Positions 55,502 through 64,000 are shown, counted from the first letter of the stretch. The stretch: DNA of 64,000 bases from Faecalibacter sp. LW9 (GCF_034661295.1 NZ_CP141062.1:3100001-3164000), one strand, 5' to 3'. Numbers and translations are program-made. Notes: a model not told the origin generated them from the letters alone.

Positions 55502-55630
55502 ATGAATGACCCACAACCAAAATTAGAACCTAAAAATTCAACAATTCAAAAATTGCTATTGTATTCAAAGAGTATTAATTTACTCCAATCAAATATTTTA
55601 AAAGATAGAATTTTAATTCATATCAATTAA
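55502..55630 (+). CDS. 42-aa small protein behind the sigma factor
   Basis: This short frame runs ATG 55502 to TAA 55628-55630: MNDPQPKLEPKNSTIQKLL followed by LYSKSINLLQSNILKDRILIHIN. It lies 46 bp after the sigma-factor stop and 18 bp before the shared terminator, so it is co-transcribed. The Pro/Lys start, a central STIQKLLLYSKSINLL helix and a basic end are protein-like. I have the impression that comparable small frames follow this sigma factor in related bacteria, which a search must confirm. It could be a tiny sigma regulator or 3' UTR noise. Confidence 0.55.
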   Translation: MNDPQPKLEPKNSTIQKLLLYSKSINLLQSNILKDRILIHIN

Positions 55631-55647
55631 AGTTGTTTTAAATCAAT

Positions 55648-55683
55648 AAAAAAAATCCGAAGTTACTTCTTCGGATTTTTTTT
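55648..55683. terminator. Bidirectional terminator
   Basis: AAAATCCGAAG and CTTCGGATTTT flank a 6-nt loop, with A/T runs on both sides. It serves the sigma-factor unit (+) and the convergent dipeptidase gene (-). Confidence 0.88.
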
Positions 55684-55700
55684 ATTTACAATATATTAAA

Positions 55701-57188
55701 TTATATATTTTTTGCATTTGCACAGCTAAAATCAACAGTATCCATTGGAATTTCTTTTAAAATATCTAACAAATAATCCCAGAATTTTTGAACAGATGCG
55801 ATCTCAACTTTCTCATCAGGCGAGTGAGCTCCTGTAATATTTGGTCCGAATGAAATCATATCCAATCCAGGATAATTTGTTCCAATAATTCCACACTCTA
55901 ATCCTGCATGACATGCAACAACACGAGGTTCAGCTCCAAATTTATTTGCATAGATTCCTTTCATAATTTCTAAGATCTCAGAATGTGGATTTGCTTTCCA
56001 ACCTGGGTAAGAACCTGAAAATTTCACGTCGTATCCTGCTAATTCAAAACTTGATTTTAAAGTTTCTGCTAATGCCATTTTGTTTGACTCTACAGATGAA
56101 CGTGTTAAACATAAAACTTTTACATTTCCATCAATTACCTCAACACGAGCTACATTATTAGATGTTTCAACTAAACCTTCTACATCTGGAGACATTCGAT
56201 ATACTCCATTAAAAGCCGCCATGATTGATTGAACAAATAATTTCGTATCTACTGTAGACATTGCCATATTTGCTTGGTCCGCTTCTTCTAAAGTAATCGT
56301 AATATTTTTTTCGATTGATTGATATTCTTCTAGAATGTCAGCACGTAGCGCTTCATAAATCGTTTTAAAATCAGCTACGTTCGCCGTAGGAACAACAAAT
56401 TTCACCCATGCTTCACGAGGAATCGCATTACGTAAACTTCCTCCTTCCATATGAACAATTTGTATCCCTTGTGCTAATCCAGCATTCAACAAACGAGCGA
56501 TTAATTTATTTGAATTTCCTAATCCTTCATGAATTTGCATCCCTGAGTGACCACCATTTAAACCTTTTAAGGTTACAATAAACGTTTGTCCATCCACAGC
56601 AACAGGAGTATATTCTTTTTTCGCTGTAATATCAATTCCTCCAGCACAACCGATATCTAATTCATCATCTTCTTCTGTATCTAAATTCAATAAAATTTTA
56701 CCGGATAAGAAACCTCCCTTTAATCCTAAAGCTCCTGTCATTCCTGTTTCCTCATCAATCGTAAAGAAAGCTTCAATGGCTGGATGAGGAATATTTTTGG
56801 ATTCTAAGATAGCCATGATAGTAGCTACTCCGATTCCATTATCTGCCCCTAAAGTCGTTCCATTTGCTGTAACAAAACGTCCGTCTTCAATGTACATTTC
56901 GATTCCTTGTGTATCGAAATCAAATTCAACATCATTGTTCTTTTGGCAAACCATATCCAAGTGAGATTGCATCACGATGGTTTTACGATCTTCCATTCCT
57001 GGATAAGCTGCTTTTTTGATTAAAACATTTCCAACTTCATCCGTCTCCACTTTCAATCCTAAATTCTCACCAAATTTAATGATAAACTCACGTACTTTTT
57101 CTTCTTTTTTAGAAGGTCTTGGAACAGCATTTAAAGCCGAAAAATTCTTCCACAATGCCTTTGGTTCCAATGATAATATCTCTGACAT
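55701..57188 (-). CDS. pepD: Aminoacyl-histidine dipeptidase (PepD, M20 family)
   Basis: The protein has 495 aa from ATG 57188 (MSEILSLEPKALWKNFSALNAVPRPSKKE); the open frame continues 29 codons upstream, but this is the family start. Metal-site motifs are VMQSHLDMVCQKN (His, Asp), TTLGADNGIGVA (bridging Asp), FFTIDEETGMTGA (catalytic Glu, Glu ligand), LLNLDTEEDDELDIGCAGG and CHAGLECGII with the last His near GPNITGAHSPDE. GLNGGHSGMQIHEGLGN is the dimer-domain His loop. The enzyme cleaves carnosine-like and other dipeptides in the cytoplasm. Confidence 0.94.
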   Translation of the reverse strand: MSEILSLEPKALWKNFSALNAVPRPSKKEEKVREFIIKFGENLGLKVETDEVGNVLIKKAAYPGMEDRKTIVMQSHLDMVCQKNNDVEFDFDTQGIEMYIEDGRFVTANGTTLGADNGIGVATIMAILESKNIPHPAIEAFFTIDEETGMTGALGLKGGFLSGKILLNLDTEEDDELDIGCAGGIDITAKKEYTPVAVDGQTFIVTLKGLNGGHSGMQIHEGLGNSNKLIARLLNAGLAQGIQIVHMEGGSLRNAIPREAWVKFVVPTANVADFKTIYEALRADILEEYQSIEKNITITLEEADQANMAMSTVDTKLFVQSIMAAFNGVYRMSPDVEGLVETSNNVARVEVIDGNVKVLCLTRSSVESNKMALAETLKSSFELAGYDVKFSGSYPGWKANPHSEILEIMKGIYANKFGAEPRVVACHAGLECGIIGTNYPGLDMISFGPNITGAHSPDEKVEIASVQKFWDYLLDILKEIPMDTVDFSCANAKNI

Positions 57189-57208
57189 TTTATTAAAATT
57201 ATTTCCTT

Positions 57209-57216
57209 CAAAATTA
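57209..57216 (-). promoter_or_regulatory. -7 promoter box TAATTTTG of pepD
   Basis: Minus-strand TAATTTTG fits TAnnTTTG and lies 20 bp before the ATG at 57188, inside the open-frame extension. This supports the shorter start. Confidence 0.5.
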
Positions 57217-57277
57217 AGAAACATAAAGCAAAAAGATGTAATTTCCCCTATTATATTAACACGTTTGGATAACATTT

Positions 57278-57363
57278 ATGAGAAAATTTTTACTCCCTCT
57301 TATTTTATTGGAGAATTTTGCGTTTCCCCAAGTGGCAGACCAAGGGACGATTTATAGTGACTA
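57278..57363 (+). pseudogene. 5' fragment of a secreted-protein gene cut off by the IS element
   Basis: ATG 57278 opens a 28-codon frame that starts like a signal peptide (MRKFLLPLILLENFAFPQ) and continues VADQGTIYSD. The stop TAG begins with the first two bases of the IS element. The right flank of the IS is the terminator of the M28 gene, so the rest of the interrupted gene is missing and was probably deleted. The product family is unknown. Confidence 0.6.
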
Positions 57364-57397
57364 GTCCTAAAATAGATTGACAGTTATTAAACAATAT

Positions 57398-58213
57398 TTA
57401 TATCCGAAGAGATTTTATTTCTTCGGATTTTTTGTGTCTCATTTCAGGGGTCTGCATATTGAGACTTAAATGAGGTCGTGTATTATTATAAAGATACACA
57501 CTTTGTTCTACCATTTTGGTTAGTTCAGTAATATCTTTTGTCTTTTCGATTAAAAATTCTTGTTTCAATATCCCATTAATTCTTTCCGCTAAAGCATTTT
57601 GATAACAATCATAGCCATCTGTCGTCGATGGTATGATCTGATTTTGTTTTAAAATTGTCTGATAATATTCCGAACAATATTGCAATCCTCTATCCGAATG
57701 ATGGATTAATTTCTCATTATTTACTCTATTTTTAATAGCCATTTTTAGCGCCATAGATACATTTTCTGCATTCATATTTTCATTTACAGAATAACCCATT
57801 ATTTTTCGACTATAGGCATCTGTTACCAAAGAAAAATAACAAACAGCTTGCTTGGTTTTTACATATGTTATATCACTTACGAAGACCTGTTCCGGTTTAT
57901 TAATCTCTATTTCTTTGTATAAATTAGGATGTTTCCTTAACTAATGTTTAGAGAATGTGGTTCTTGTGTATTGTTTTTTAGGTTTTATGAGCAAATTTTC
58001 TCTTCTCAGATAATCAAACAAAGCATCTCTACCTATTTTTATGTTAAGCTCTTTTAGTTGTTCACTCAGAATATAGTAAAGCTTTCGAGTTCCTAATCGT
58101 GGTAATTTCATTCGAACTTCCAGAACTAATTTTTTAACGTGTAAAAGCTCTGATTCTCGAATAGAATGACGTTTTAATGCCGCATAGAAACTTTGGCGAC
58201 TTAACCCAAGCAA
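57398..58213 (-). pseudogene. IS3-family transposase OrfB (DDE integrase), broken by an amber codon
   Basis: In one frame this reads an N-terminal HTH_21-like part (LGLSRQSFYAALKRHSI ... RLGTRKLYYIL ... GRDALFDYLRRENLL) to TTFSKH, then TAG at 57941-57943, then LRKHPNLYKEIEINKPEQVFVSDITYVKT and the rest of the integrase core. The DDE residues are Asp in VSDITY, Asp in HHSDRG and Glu in ALAERING. Trp (TGG) at the stop position fits the family, so one G-to-A change accounts for it. The frame also runs upstream from 58213 into the end of orfA, as expected for -1 frameshift expression of an OrfAB fusion. Confidence 0.88.
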
Positions 58214-58233
58214 TCTACATGAGTAAGAAACAG

Positions 58234-58623
58234 TTATTTCTTGTTTTTGGAGTTTGAGGATTGTTGGGTATTGTACTTTTTTCTGATTTGAGTACCAAGC
58301 TGTTCATCGGCTATATCAATCATTGTGTTGAGAATTTTGACTCTTAGCTTTTCGTCAGCCAATTCTTGTTCTAACCGTTTAATTTTTTGCGCTGGAGTTT
58401 CTTCTGATTTTGACATAGTATGAATAATTGGTTTGCTCCAATCTAAGTTACCATATTTTCTGAGCCAAACCAAAACTGTACTTCTTCCTTGTATTCCATA
58501 GCATTTTTGAGCTTGTTTGTAAGTAAAGTCGCCTTTTTCGACTTGAAATACAACTGCTAATTTAAAGCCTAAGGTGTAATCGCGTTGTTTTCGCTTTTTT
58601 GTCTCTAAATCTGATGAGTTCAT
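58234..58623 (-). CDS. IS3-family transposase OrfA (helix-turn-helix)
   Basis: This 129-aa protein has an HTH_Tnp_1-like N-terminus (YTLGFKLAVVFQVEKGDFTYKQAQKCYGIQGRSTVLVWLRKYG) and a leucine-zipper-like coiled coil (AQKIKRLEQELADEKLRVKILNTMI). It is intact. Its 3' end NSKNKK contains an A-rich stretch (CCAAAAACAAG) suitable for the -1 frameshift into orfB. Confidence 0.9.
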   Translation of the reverse strand: MNSSDLETKKRKQRDYTLGFKLAVVFQVEKGDFTYKQAQKCYGIQGRSTVLVWLRKYGNLDWSKPIIHTMSKSEETPAQKIKRLEQELADEKLRVKILNTMIDIADEQLGTQIRKKYNTQQSSNSKNKK

Positions 58624-58673
58624 AATAAGTTGATTTTAGTGTCAACTTATTTCAGGACGGGACAGATCAAATA

Positions 58674-58705
58674 AAAAAACCCTTCTAATCGAAGGGCTTT
58701 TTATT
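58674..58705 (-). terminator. Terminator of the M28 peptidase gene
   Basis: On the minus strand AAAAGCCCUUC-GAUUA-GAAGGGUUUU forms the stem (one G-U pair) with a U-run. It begins only about 14 bp from the IS boundary. Confidence 0.82.
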
Positions 58706-58709
58706 TATA

Positions 58710-59744
58710 TTATCGACCAGTAGTCGGCATTGGTGATTCTTTATCTACCACTGGTCTATTTTCTGCATTTGCTAATTTCCAAATGGTATTGAAAGCTAAC
58801 TTTGTTCTTCTTGTTAATAAATCATATTCGATTTTATCTGGCGTATCTGACGGACGGTGGTAATCGTCATGTACTCCATTAAAAAAGAAAACCGATGGAA
58901 TATTATGTTTTGCAAAGTTATAGTGGTCTGAACGATAGTAAAAACGATTCGGATCATCTGGCGTATTATAACGCATATCCAAATCAATTCCTAACCCTTC
59001 GTTGGCTGCTAATACCGCTTTATGCAAATCAGAAGATAACATTTCAGATCCAATTACATAAACAAAATCTCTTGTTTTCTCATCATGATCTTTATCTACA
59101 CGACCAATCATATCGATATTCACATTGGCAATGGTATTTGCTAAAGGAAAAATCGGATGCTCTGAATAATATTTAGAACCTAATAATCCTTTCTCTTCTC
59201 CAGAAACGTGCAAAAACAAAATTGAACGTTTTGGACGAATTCCTTTTTTCTCTGCTTCACGGAAAATGCGACCAATTTCCATTACGGCAACCGTTCCTGA
59301 ACCATCATCATCAGCACCTGGGTATAATTCTCCATTTTTGATTCCATCATGATCATAGTGTGCTGAAATCACAACAATTTCTTCTGGTTTCTCTGATCCT
59401 TCAATAAATCCCATCACATTTCGCATCTCCCCTTTTACACGGTTAAATGTTGCTGCTGGAATAATTTGGAAATAATTTCCTTTTGGTCCATTAATTCCTA
59501 ATTCTTTATAATAATTAGCAATATAGTTACCTGCTCTTACTTCTCCTTCGGTTCCTGCATTACGACCTTCCATTTCTGGACCTGCTATAATATATAGCTG
59601 TTTTTTTAACTGTGCTTCAGAAATCTGATCAACGTACTTTGGTAATATTTTTTCATATTTCTCTGTTGTCAGAGCCGTATGAGTTGAACACCCCGTAGCC
59701 GTAAAAAACGTCAACGCAGTTAATGCAATTAAAATCTGTTTCAT
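58710..59744 (-). CDS. M28 family metallopeptidase lipoprotein
   Basis: This 344-aa protein has a lipoprotein signal (LIALTALTFFTATGC, Cys19). The co-catalytic zinc site is complete: VISAHYDHDG (His, Asp), GADDDGSGTVAVMEIGR (bridging Asp), LFLHVSGEEKGLLGSKY (catalytic Glu, Glu ligand), NIDMIGRVD and YRSDHYNFAKHNIPS with the last His. A PA-like insert is not evident. It likely acts as an aminopeptidase at the periplasmic face of the membrane. Single-gene unit, divergent from the amino acid permease gene, which fits peptide use but is only inference. Confidence 0.92.
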   Translation of the reverse strand: MKQILIALTALTFFTATGCSTHTALTTEKYEKILPKYVDQISEAQLKKQLYIIAGPEMEGRNAGTEGEVRAGNYIANYYKELGINGPKGNYFQIIPAATFNRVKGEMRNVMGFIEGSEKPEEIVVISAHYDHDGIKNGELYPGADDDGSGTVAVMEIGRIFREAEKKGIRPKRSILFLHVSGEEKGLLGSKYYSEHPIFPLANTIANVNIDMIGRVDKDHDEKTRDFVYVIGSEMLSSDLHKAVLAANEGLGIDLDMRYNTPDDPNRFYYRSDHYNFAKHNIPSVFFFNGVHDDYHRPSDTPDKIEYDLLTRRTKLAFNTIWKLANAENRPVVDKESPMPTTGR

Positions 59745-59849
59745 GTGAATTTTTTAAATTAGTTTGCTGATAATTATGAATTTTATTCAGTATAACTTGG
59801 ATTACTTTATAAATAAACAAAAAATAAACGAATTTTTATATCTTGTAAT

Positions 59850-59857
59850 TATATTTG
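59850..59857 (+). promoter_or_regulatory. -7 promoter box TATATTTG of the permease gene
   Basis: TATATTTG fits TAnnTTTG and lies 23 bp before the ATG at 59880. Confidence 0.6.
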
Positions 59858-59879
59858 TCCCCTAAATTTTAACCAATAT

Positions 59880-61562
59880 ATGTCCCAATTATTCAAGAAA
59901 AAATCGGTTGATCAAATTTTATCCGATGCAGAAAAAAATCCCAACTCGCTATCAAAAACACTTAGCATAACAGACCTTGTAAGTTTAGGAATTGCTGCTA
60001 TTGTAGGAGCTGGAATTTTCAGTACAATTGGATTAGCGGCATTTAATGGAGGTCCTGCAATTTCACTTTTATTTGTATTTGTTGCCTTTGCTTGTGTATT
60101 TACAGCACTTTCATATGCACAATTTGCCAGTACTGTGCCCGTATCAGGCTCTGCCTATACATATGCCTATGTGGCGTTTGGTGAATTATTCGCGTGGATT
60201 ATTGGATGGGCATTAATTCTTGAATATGCGGTTTCTAATATGGTCGTCGCCATCTCATGGTCTCAATATTTTGTATCTATGTGCGAAGGCTTTGGAATAC
60301 ATATTCCTAAATGGTTGACCATGGCACCTCAATATGCGACTGAAGCTTATCAAAAATCAGTTGATCTTGGTTTAGATAAGTTAACTGGAGTTGAAAAAGT
60401 GGCGCTAGAAGCCTATAATACGGCTCCAAACATCGGTGGATTGCCTATCATTTTCGATTTACCTGCTGGGATTATTACAGTTTTAGTAACTATGTTAGTA
60501 TATATTGGAATTAAAGAATCAAAACGTGCGAGTAATATCATGGTTATGATTAAAATTGGAATTATTTTAGCGGTAATCATTGGTGGTGCTTTCTTCGTAA
60601 AACCTGAAAACTGGATACCTTTTGCTCCTAATGGTTTAGGTGGAGTTATGGGCGGAGTTGCTGCTGTATTTTTTGCATTTATCGGTTTCGATTCAATTTC
60701 TACAACTGCTGAAGAATGTAAAAATCCACAACGTGATTTACCGCGTGCAATGATTGCTTGTTTAATTATTTGTGCAATTCTTTATGTATCGATCACATTA
60801 GTTTTAACTGGTATGGTTAATTATACCGAATTAAACGTAAAAGATCCATTATCATATGTTTTCCACTATGTAGGTTTTGATCATATGGCTGGAATCATTT
60901 CTGTAACATCTGTTGTTGCCATCACAAGTGCTTTATTAGTTTTTCAATTGGCACAACCACGTATTTGGATGACAATGTCTCGTGACGGATTAATGCCTAA
61001 AAAATTCGCTCAAATTCACCCTAAATATAAAACGCCATCATTCGCTACAATTGTTACAGGTTTTGTAGTAGCAATCCCTGCATTATTCTTAAAAATGGAT
61101 TTCTTTGTGGATTTAACTTCCGTTGGAACATTCTTCGCGTTTATCGTCGTTTGTGGAGGAGTTTTATATATGGATCATACTGGATTATCTAAAAAAGCAA
61201 AATTTAAAGTACCTTATATTAATGGGAAATACTTAATTGGTTTAGGATTTATCGTTGGATTAATTTTATCATTTAAATATGGACATGAAGAATTAAGCCA
61301 ATGGAAAGATTTAGGTGCTGATATTTTAATTCACAAATCTTTAGTTATTTTCTTTTGGTTCGTTTGGTTGACGTTAAGCATCTTGGCTTTCAAATACAAA
61401 TTCTCTTTATTACCAGTCATTGGAATTATGATTAATCTATACTTAATGAGCGAACTAGGTGCAAGTAACTGGATTATTTTTATCATATGGTTATTGATTG
61501 GATTAGTAATCTATTTTATTTATGGTAAAAAACACAGTAAATTAAAAGATCAAAATTCATAA
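59880..61562 (+). CDS. APC family amino acid permease
   Basis: This 560-aa inner-membrane transporter has at least 12 helices. SITDLVSLGIAAIVGAGIFSTIGLAAFNGGPA is the APC helix-1 substrate loop (GAGIF); SYAQFASTVPVSGSAYTYAYVAFGE and FFAFIGFDSISTTAEECKNPQRDLPRAM (the APC loop with E...NP..DLP) mark the cationic amino acid transporter/YfnA subgroup, as does QPRIWMTMSRDGLMPKKFAQIHPKYKTP. Two extra C-terminal helices explain the length above 500 aa. Substrate specificity is not certain. Confidence 0.92.
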   Translation: MSQLFKKKSVDQILSDAEKNPNSLSKTLSITDLVSLGIAAIVGAGIFSTIGLAAFNGGPAISLLFVFVAFACVFTALSYAQFASTVPVSGSAYTYAYVAFGELFAWIIGWALILEYAVSNMVVAISWSQYFVSMCEGFGIHIPKWLTMAPQYATEAYQKSVDLGLDKLTGVEKVALEAYNTAPNIGGLPIIFDLPAGIITVLVTMLVYIGIKESKRASNIMVMIKIGIILAVIIGGAFFVKPENWIPFAPNGLGGVMGGVAAVFFAFIGFDSISTTAEECKNPQRDLPRAMIACLIICAILYVSITLVLTGMVNYTELNVKDPLSYVFHYVGFDHMAGIISVTSVVAITSALLVFQLAQPRIWMTMSRDGLMPKKFAQIHPKYKTPSFATIVTGFVVAIPALFLKMDFFVDLTSVGTFFAFIVVCGGVLYMDHTGLSKKAKFKVPYINGKYLIGLGFIVGLILSFKYGHEELSQWKDLGADILIHKSLVIFFWFVWLTLSILAFKYKFSLLPVIGIMINLYLMSELGASNWIIFIIWLLIGLVIYFIYGKKHSKLKDQNS

Positions 61563-61581
61563 AACATTAAAATATAATTCT

Positions 61582-61610
61582 AAAGGACTTTAATTAAGAG
61601 TCCTTTTTTT
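61582..61610 (+). terminator. Terminator of the permease gene
   Basis: AAAGGACT and AGTCCTTT form an 8-bp stem around an A/T loop, followed by seven T residues. Confidence 0.8.
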
Positions 61611-61666
61611 ATTGCATTTAATCATTCAAAATCGATAAATATCTTCTTTAATTCACCTCAAAACTT

Positions 61667-61674
61667 TACATTTG
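61667..61674 (+). promoter_or_regulatory. -7 promoter box TACATTTG of aspS
   Basis: TACATTTG fits TAnnTTTG and lies 21 bp before the ATG at 61695, leaving a leader of about 14 nt. Confidence 0.6.
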
Positions 61675-61694
61675 CACTATAAATTTTACGACAG

Positions 61695-63455
61695 ATGTTT
61701 AGATCACATACTTGTGGAGAATTAACACAAGCCAACATTAATGAAAAAGTTACGTTAAGCGGATGGGTTTCAACGTTACGTGATAAAGGTTTTATGATGT
61801 GGATTGATTTACGTGACCGTTACGGAATCACGCAAATTATCTTAGATGAAGAACGTTCTTCGAAAGAATTATTTGAAACTGCTCGTTCATTAGGACGTGA
61901 GTACGTGATTCAAGTAACAGGTACAGTAATCGAAAGAGCTTCTAAAAACCCAAATATTCCGACAGGAGATATCGAGATTTTAGCAGAAAACATTACAATT
62001 TTAAATGAATCTGCCTTACCTCCATTCACAATCGAAGACAATACAGATGGTGGTGAAGATATCCGTATGAAATATCGTTACTTAGATATTCGTCGTAATC
62101 CTGTAAAAGATAAATTAATCTTCCGTTCAAAAGTTGCTCAGGAAGTCCGTAAATATTTAGACGCACAAGAATTCGTAGAAGTTGAAACACCAGTTTTAAT
62201 TAAATCTACACCAGAAGGTGCACGCGATTTCGTGGTTCCATCTCGTATGAATCCAGGAGAATTCTATGCATTACCACAATCACCACAAACATTCAAACAA
62301 TTATTAATGATCGGTGGTTTAGACCGTTACTTCCAAATTGTAAAATGTTTCCGTGATGAGGATTTACGTGCAGACCGTCAACCAGAGTTTACACAAATCG
62401 ACTGTGAAATGTCGTTTGTTGAACAAGAAGATATTATGAACGTTTTTGAAGGGTTAGCAAAACACTTATTAAAAACATTCAAAGGATTAGAATTTGATCA
62501 ATTCCCACGTATGACTTTTGCTGAAGCAATGCGTCGTTACGGAAATGATAAACCAGATATCCGTTTCGGAATGGAATTCGGTGAAATTACAGACATAGCA
62601 AAAGGAAAAGATTTCAAAATCTTCGACGAGCAAGAATTAATCGTTGGTATCGCTGCTGAAGGATGTAACTCTTACACGCGTAAAGACATCGATAAATTAA
62701 TCGAATGGGTACAACGTCCACAAATTGGTGCAACAGGATTAGTTTGGGTACGTTACAACGAAGACGGAACATTCAAATCTTCAGTTGATAAATTCTACAC
62801 TCAAGAAGATTTAGCTGCTTGGGCAGAGCGTATGAACGCTAAACCAGGTGACTTGATGTTAGTAATGTCTGGAAACACAAACAAAGTTCGTGCACAATTA
62901 TCTGCTTTACGTATGGAAATTGCTGAGCGTTTAGGTTTACGTAATCCTGAAGTATTCGCGCCATTATGGGTTGTCGATTTCCCTTTATTAGAATGGGACG
63001 AAGAAACAGAACGTTACCACGCGATGCATCACCCATTTACTTCTCCTAAGCCAGAAGATATGGATTTAATTGCAACTAATCCAGGTGAAGTTCGTGCTAA
63101 TGCTTACGATTTAGTATTAAACGGAAATGAAATCGGAGGAGGTTCTATCCGTATTTTTGATAAAAATATTCAAGCAAGAATGTTCGAATTATTAGGATTT
63201 ACGCCAGAACAAGCAGAAGCGCAATTTGGTTTCTTAATGAATGCATTCAAATATGGTGCGCCACCGCACGGAGGTTTAGCTTTCGGATTTGACCGTTTTG
63301 TATCCATCTTAGATGGTTCTGAAACGATTCGCGATTACATCGCATTCCCTAAAAACAATTCAGGTCGTGATGTCATGATTGATGCGCCATCTCCAATTGA
63401 TGAGGCACAAAAACAAGAATTATTTATTGCTTCTACTTTCACAGGAAAAGAATAA
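61695..63455 (+). CDS. aspS: Aspartate-tRNA ligase
   Basis: This is a 586-aa class IIb synthetase. The N-terminal OB fold ([32 protein letters not shown]) binds the anticodon; motif 1 lies in [24 protein letters not shown], motif 2 in [24 protein letters not shown], the bacterial GAD insertion around residues 290-410, and motif 3 in [15 protein letters not shown]. The length and GAD domain mark the bacterial-type enzyme. Whether it also charges tRNA-Asn depends on a GatCAB amidotransferase that is not in this window. Codon use appears more biased than in neighbours (GTT/CGT, ACA), as expected for a highly expressed gene. Confidence 0.96.
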   Translation: MFRSHTCGELTQANINEKVTLSGWVSTLRDKGFMMWIDLRDRYGITQIILDEERSSKELFETARSLGREYVIQVTGTVIERASKNPNIPTGDIEILAENITILNESALPPFTIEDNTDGGEDIRMKYRYLDIRRNPVKDKLIFRSKVAQEVRKYLDAQEFVEVETPVLIKSTPEGARDFVVPSRMNPGEFYALPQSPQTFKQLLMIGGLDRYFQIVKCFRDEDLRADRQPEFTQIDCEMSFVEQEDIMNVFEGLAKHLLKTFKGLEFDQFPRMTFAEAMRRYGNDKPDIRFGMEFGEITDIAKGKDFKIFDEQELIVGIAAEGCNSYTRKDIDKLIEWVQRPQIGATGLVWVRYNEDGTFKSSVDKFYTQEDLAAWAERMNAKPGDLMLVMSGNTNKVRAQLSALRMEIAERLGLRNPEVFAPLWVVDFPLLEWDEETERYHAMHHPFTSPKPEDMDLIATNPGEVRANAYDLVLNGNEIGGGSIRIFDKNIQARMFELLGFTPEQAEAQFGFLMNAFKYGAPPHGGLAFGFDRFVSILDGSETIRDYIAFPKNNSGRDVMIDAPSPIDEAQKQELFIASTFTGKE

Positions 63456-63479
63456 TACTTCAAACTTTATAAATTCTAC

Positions 63480-63506
63480 AAGCCACTCCTTCGAGTGGCT
63501 TTTTTC
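63480..63506 (+). terminator. Terminator of aspS
   Basis: AAGCCACTC-CTTC-GAGTGGCTT is a 9-bp stem with a four-base loop, followed by a T-run. The next 270 bp are AT-rich with no gene; the only structure seen is TTATAG (63739-63744) with CTATAA (63755-63760). Confidence 0.88.
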
Positions 63507-63779
63507 TTGTTTTAACTTTTAATTTATAATTCATTTTCTGTATGAATGCCCCCTTTCTAATGATAAAATCTATTTCTTCATAAATAGAAATAAATAGAAT
63601 CAAGATTTCATTCATTACAAAATCAACAATAAATTATTCAAATTAAACAATAGTCCAAATAATAATATCTTAAGTTTTATTAAAATCAGAAATTTCTTCA
63701 TTTTAAATGTTAAAATTACCTTAATGATATTTTAATTTTTATAGCTTAGTAAGACTATAAACGAATTAACAATTACATT

Positions 63780-64000
63780 ATGAAGAAAATTTATTTACTC
63801 TTACCATTAGTATTTACAGCTTTTGTAAATGCACAAACTACTCAAGACGTTCAAAACCATTTAGAAATTCAAAAGAACGTTATCCTGCAAAAACAGCGAA
63901 CTTTAAAGACGCCTTCTGTTATTACTTTAAATCATGCAGAAGAAAAAGTGATCAAAGAATATTTAGCTACTAAAGGGATTCAATTATCACCTCAGCAATA
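63780..64000 (+). CDS. 5' end of a secreted protein (partial)
   Basis: ATG 63780 opens a frame that runs off the window after 73 codons. KKIYLLLPLVFTAFVNAQ is a clear signal peptide, followed by a helical, Gln-rich propeptide-like region (TTQDVQNHLEIQKNVIL) and ITLNHAEEKVIKEYLATKG. This layout often precedes peptidase domains in T9SS or periplasmic proteases, but nothing decisive is in the window. Confidence 0.8.
   Translation, partial: MKKIYLLLPLVFTAFVNAQTTQDVQNHLEIQKNVILQKQRTLKTPSVITLNHAEEKVIKEYLATKGIQLSPQQ

Larger units (their letters stand above)
57362..58660 (-). mobile_element. IS3-family insertion sequence, about 1.3 kb
   Basis: Imperfect terminal inverted repeats are visible: GTCCTAAAATAGATTGACAG at 57364-57383 and, read inward from the other end, GTCCTGAAATAAGTTGACAC at 58658-58639 (most positions match). 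Inside are orfA and orfB of an IS3-type transposase on the minus strand. GAC occurs at both flanks (57359-57361 and 58661-58663) and would be a 3-bp target duplication, typical for IS3, if the element includes two unpaired terminal bases. Exact ends may be off by 2 bp. orfB has an internal amber codon, so this copy is probably inactive. Confidence 0.88.

Noticed and set aside
57398-57829. Separate 143-aa integrase gene
   Set aside because: It is the downstream half of orfB after the amber codon, lacks the first catalytic Asp and starts at an arbitrary TTG.
63505-63779. AT-rich intergenic stretch considered as a CRISPR leader or small-RNA gene
   Set aside because: No spaced direct repeats and no stable stem-loop other than a short TTATAG/CTATAA pair; it looks like an ordinary promoter region.

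Overview
The window is a compact, AT-rich (roughly one-third GC by eye) chromosomal stretch of a Bacteroidota bacterium, most likely class Flavobacteriia and perhaps Weeksellaceae/Empedobacter-like. The lineage call rests on several things. There is a type IX secretion (T9SS type B) cargo with a CHU_C-like C-terminal domain. Several families restricted to or typical of Bacteroidota are present (DUF4294, DUF4230, THUMP-like methyltransferase, split methylmalonyl-CoA mutase beta subunit). Many promoters carry the Bacteroidota -7 box TAnnTTTG, and Shine-Dalgarno sequences are weak. The genus is inference. No rRNA, tRNA, CRISPR array, prophage or origin was seen.

Layout. 1-8.4 kb: the tail of an unknown gene, a YigZ/IMPACT gene broken by one in-frame stop, an acyltransferase, an OprP-type porin preceded by three phased GTAGATTT repeats, a YqiA-like esterase, a large S9 peptidase, a secreted class II cyclic-nucleotide phosphodiesterase and a small unknown protein. 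8.4-23.4 kb: Old Yellow Enzyme, SRPBCC protein, lpxK-punA, a four-gene unit (GNAT, M14 peptidase, thioredoxin-like lipoprotein, DUF4230), a YugP metalloprotease, acyl-CoA synthetase, MATE pump, and nitronate monooxygenase with a TesB thioesterase. 23.4-31.9 kb: a co-directional run of udk, divIC/ftsB-like, methylmalonyl-CoA mutase beta, THUMP-like methyltransferase, FUSC membrane protein, ABC exporter and a lipoprotein. 32-37.6 kb: a TolC/HlyD/ABC-2 permease efflux unit that lacks its own ATPase, followed by an ABC-F protein (Uup).

37.7-49.2 kb is the most unusual part. It holds a 1408-aa T9SS cargo with three internal repeats of about 260 aa. Next is a 1238-aa lipoprotein that joins a metallophosphoesterase, a CotH-kinase-like segment and an outer-membrane beta-barrel. 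Divergent from it by only 25 bp is an HD phosphohydrolase fused to a Pycsar-effector-like (PycTM/DUF5706) membrane domain, whose stop codon overlaps that of a convergent GAF-domain protein. 49.2-57.2 kb is housekeeping: yaaA, a TsaC/Sua5-type synthase, M42 peptidase, DUF4294, pfkA-gapA with a duplicated 20-bp leader, an ECF-type sigma factor with a 42-codon small gene behind it, and a PepD dipeptidase. At 57.36-58.66 kb an IS3-family element has truncated a secreted-protein gene and is itself disabled by an amber codon in its transposase. The window closes with an M28 peptidase, an amino acid permease, aspS and the start of another secreted protein.

Most transcription units end in clear hairpin terminators, many placed between convergent genes. 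Two genes, yigZ and the IS orfB, carry single in-frame nonsense codons in otherwise intact frames. These are either true recent pseudogenes or base-call errors.
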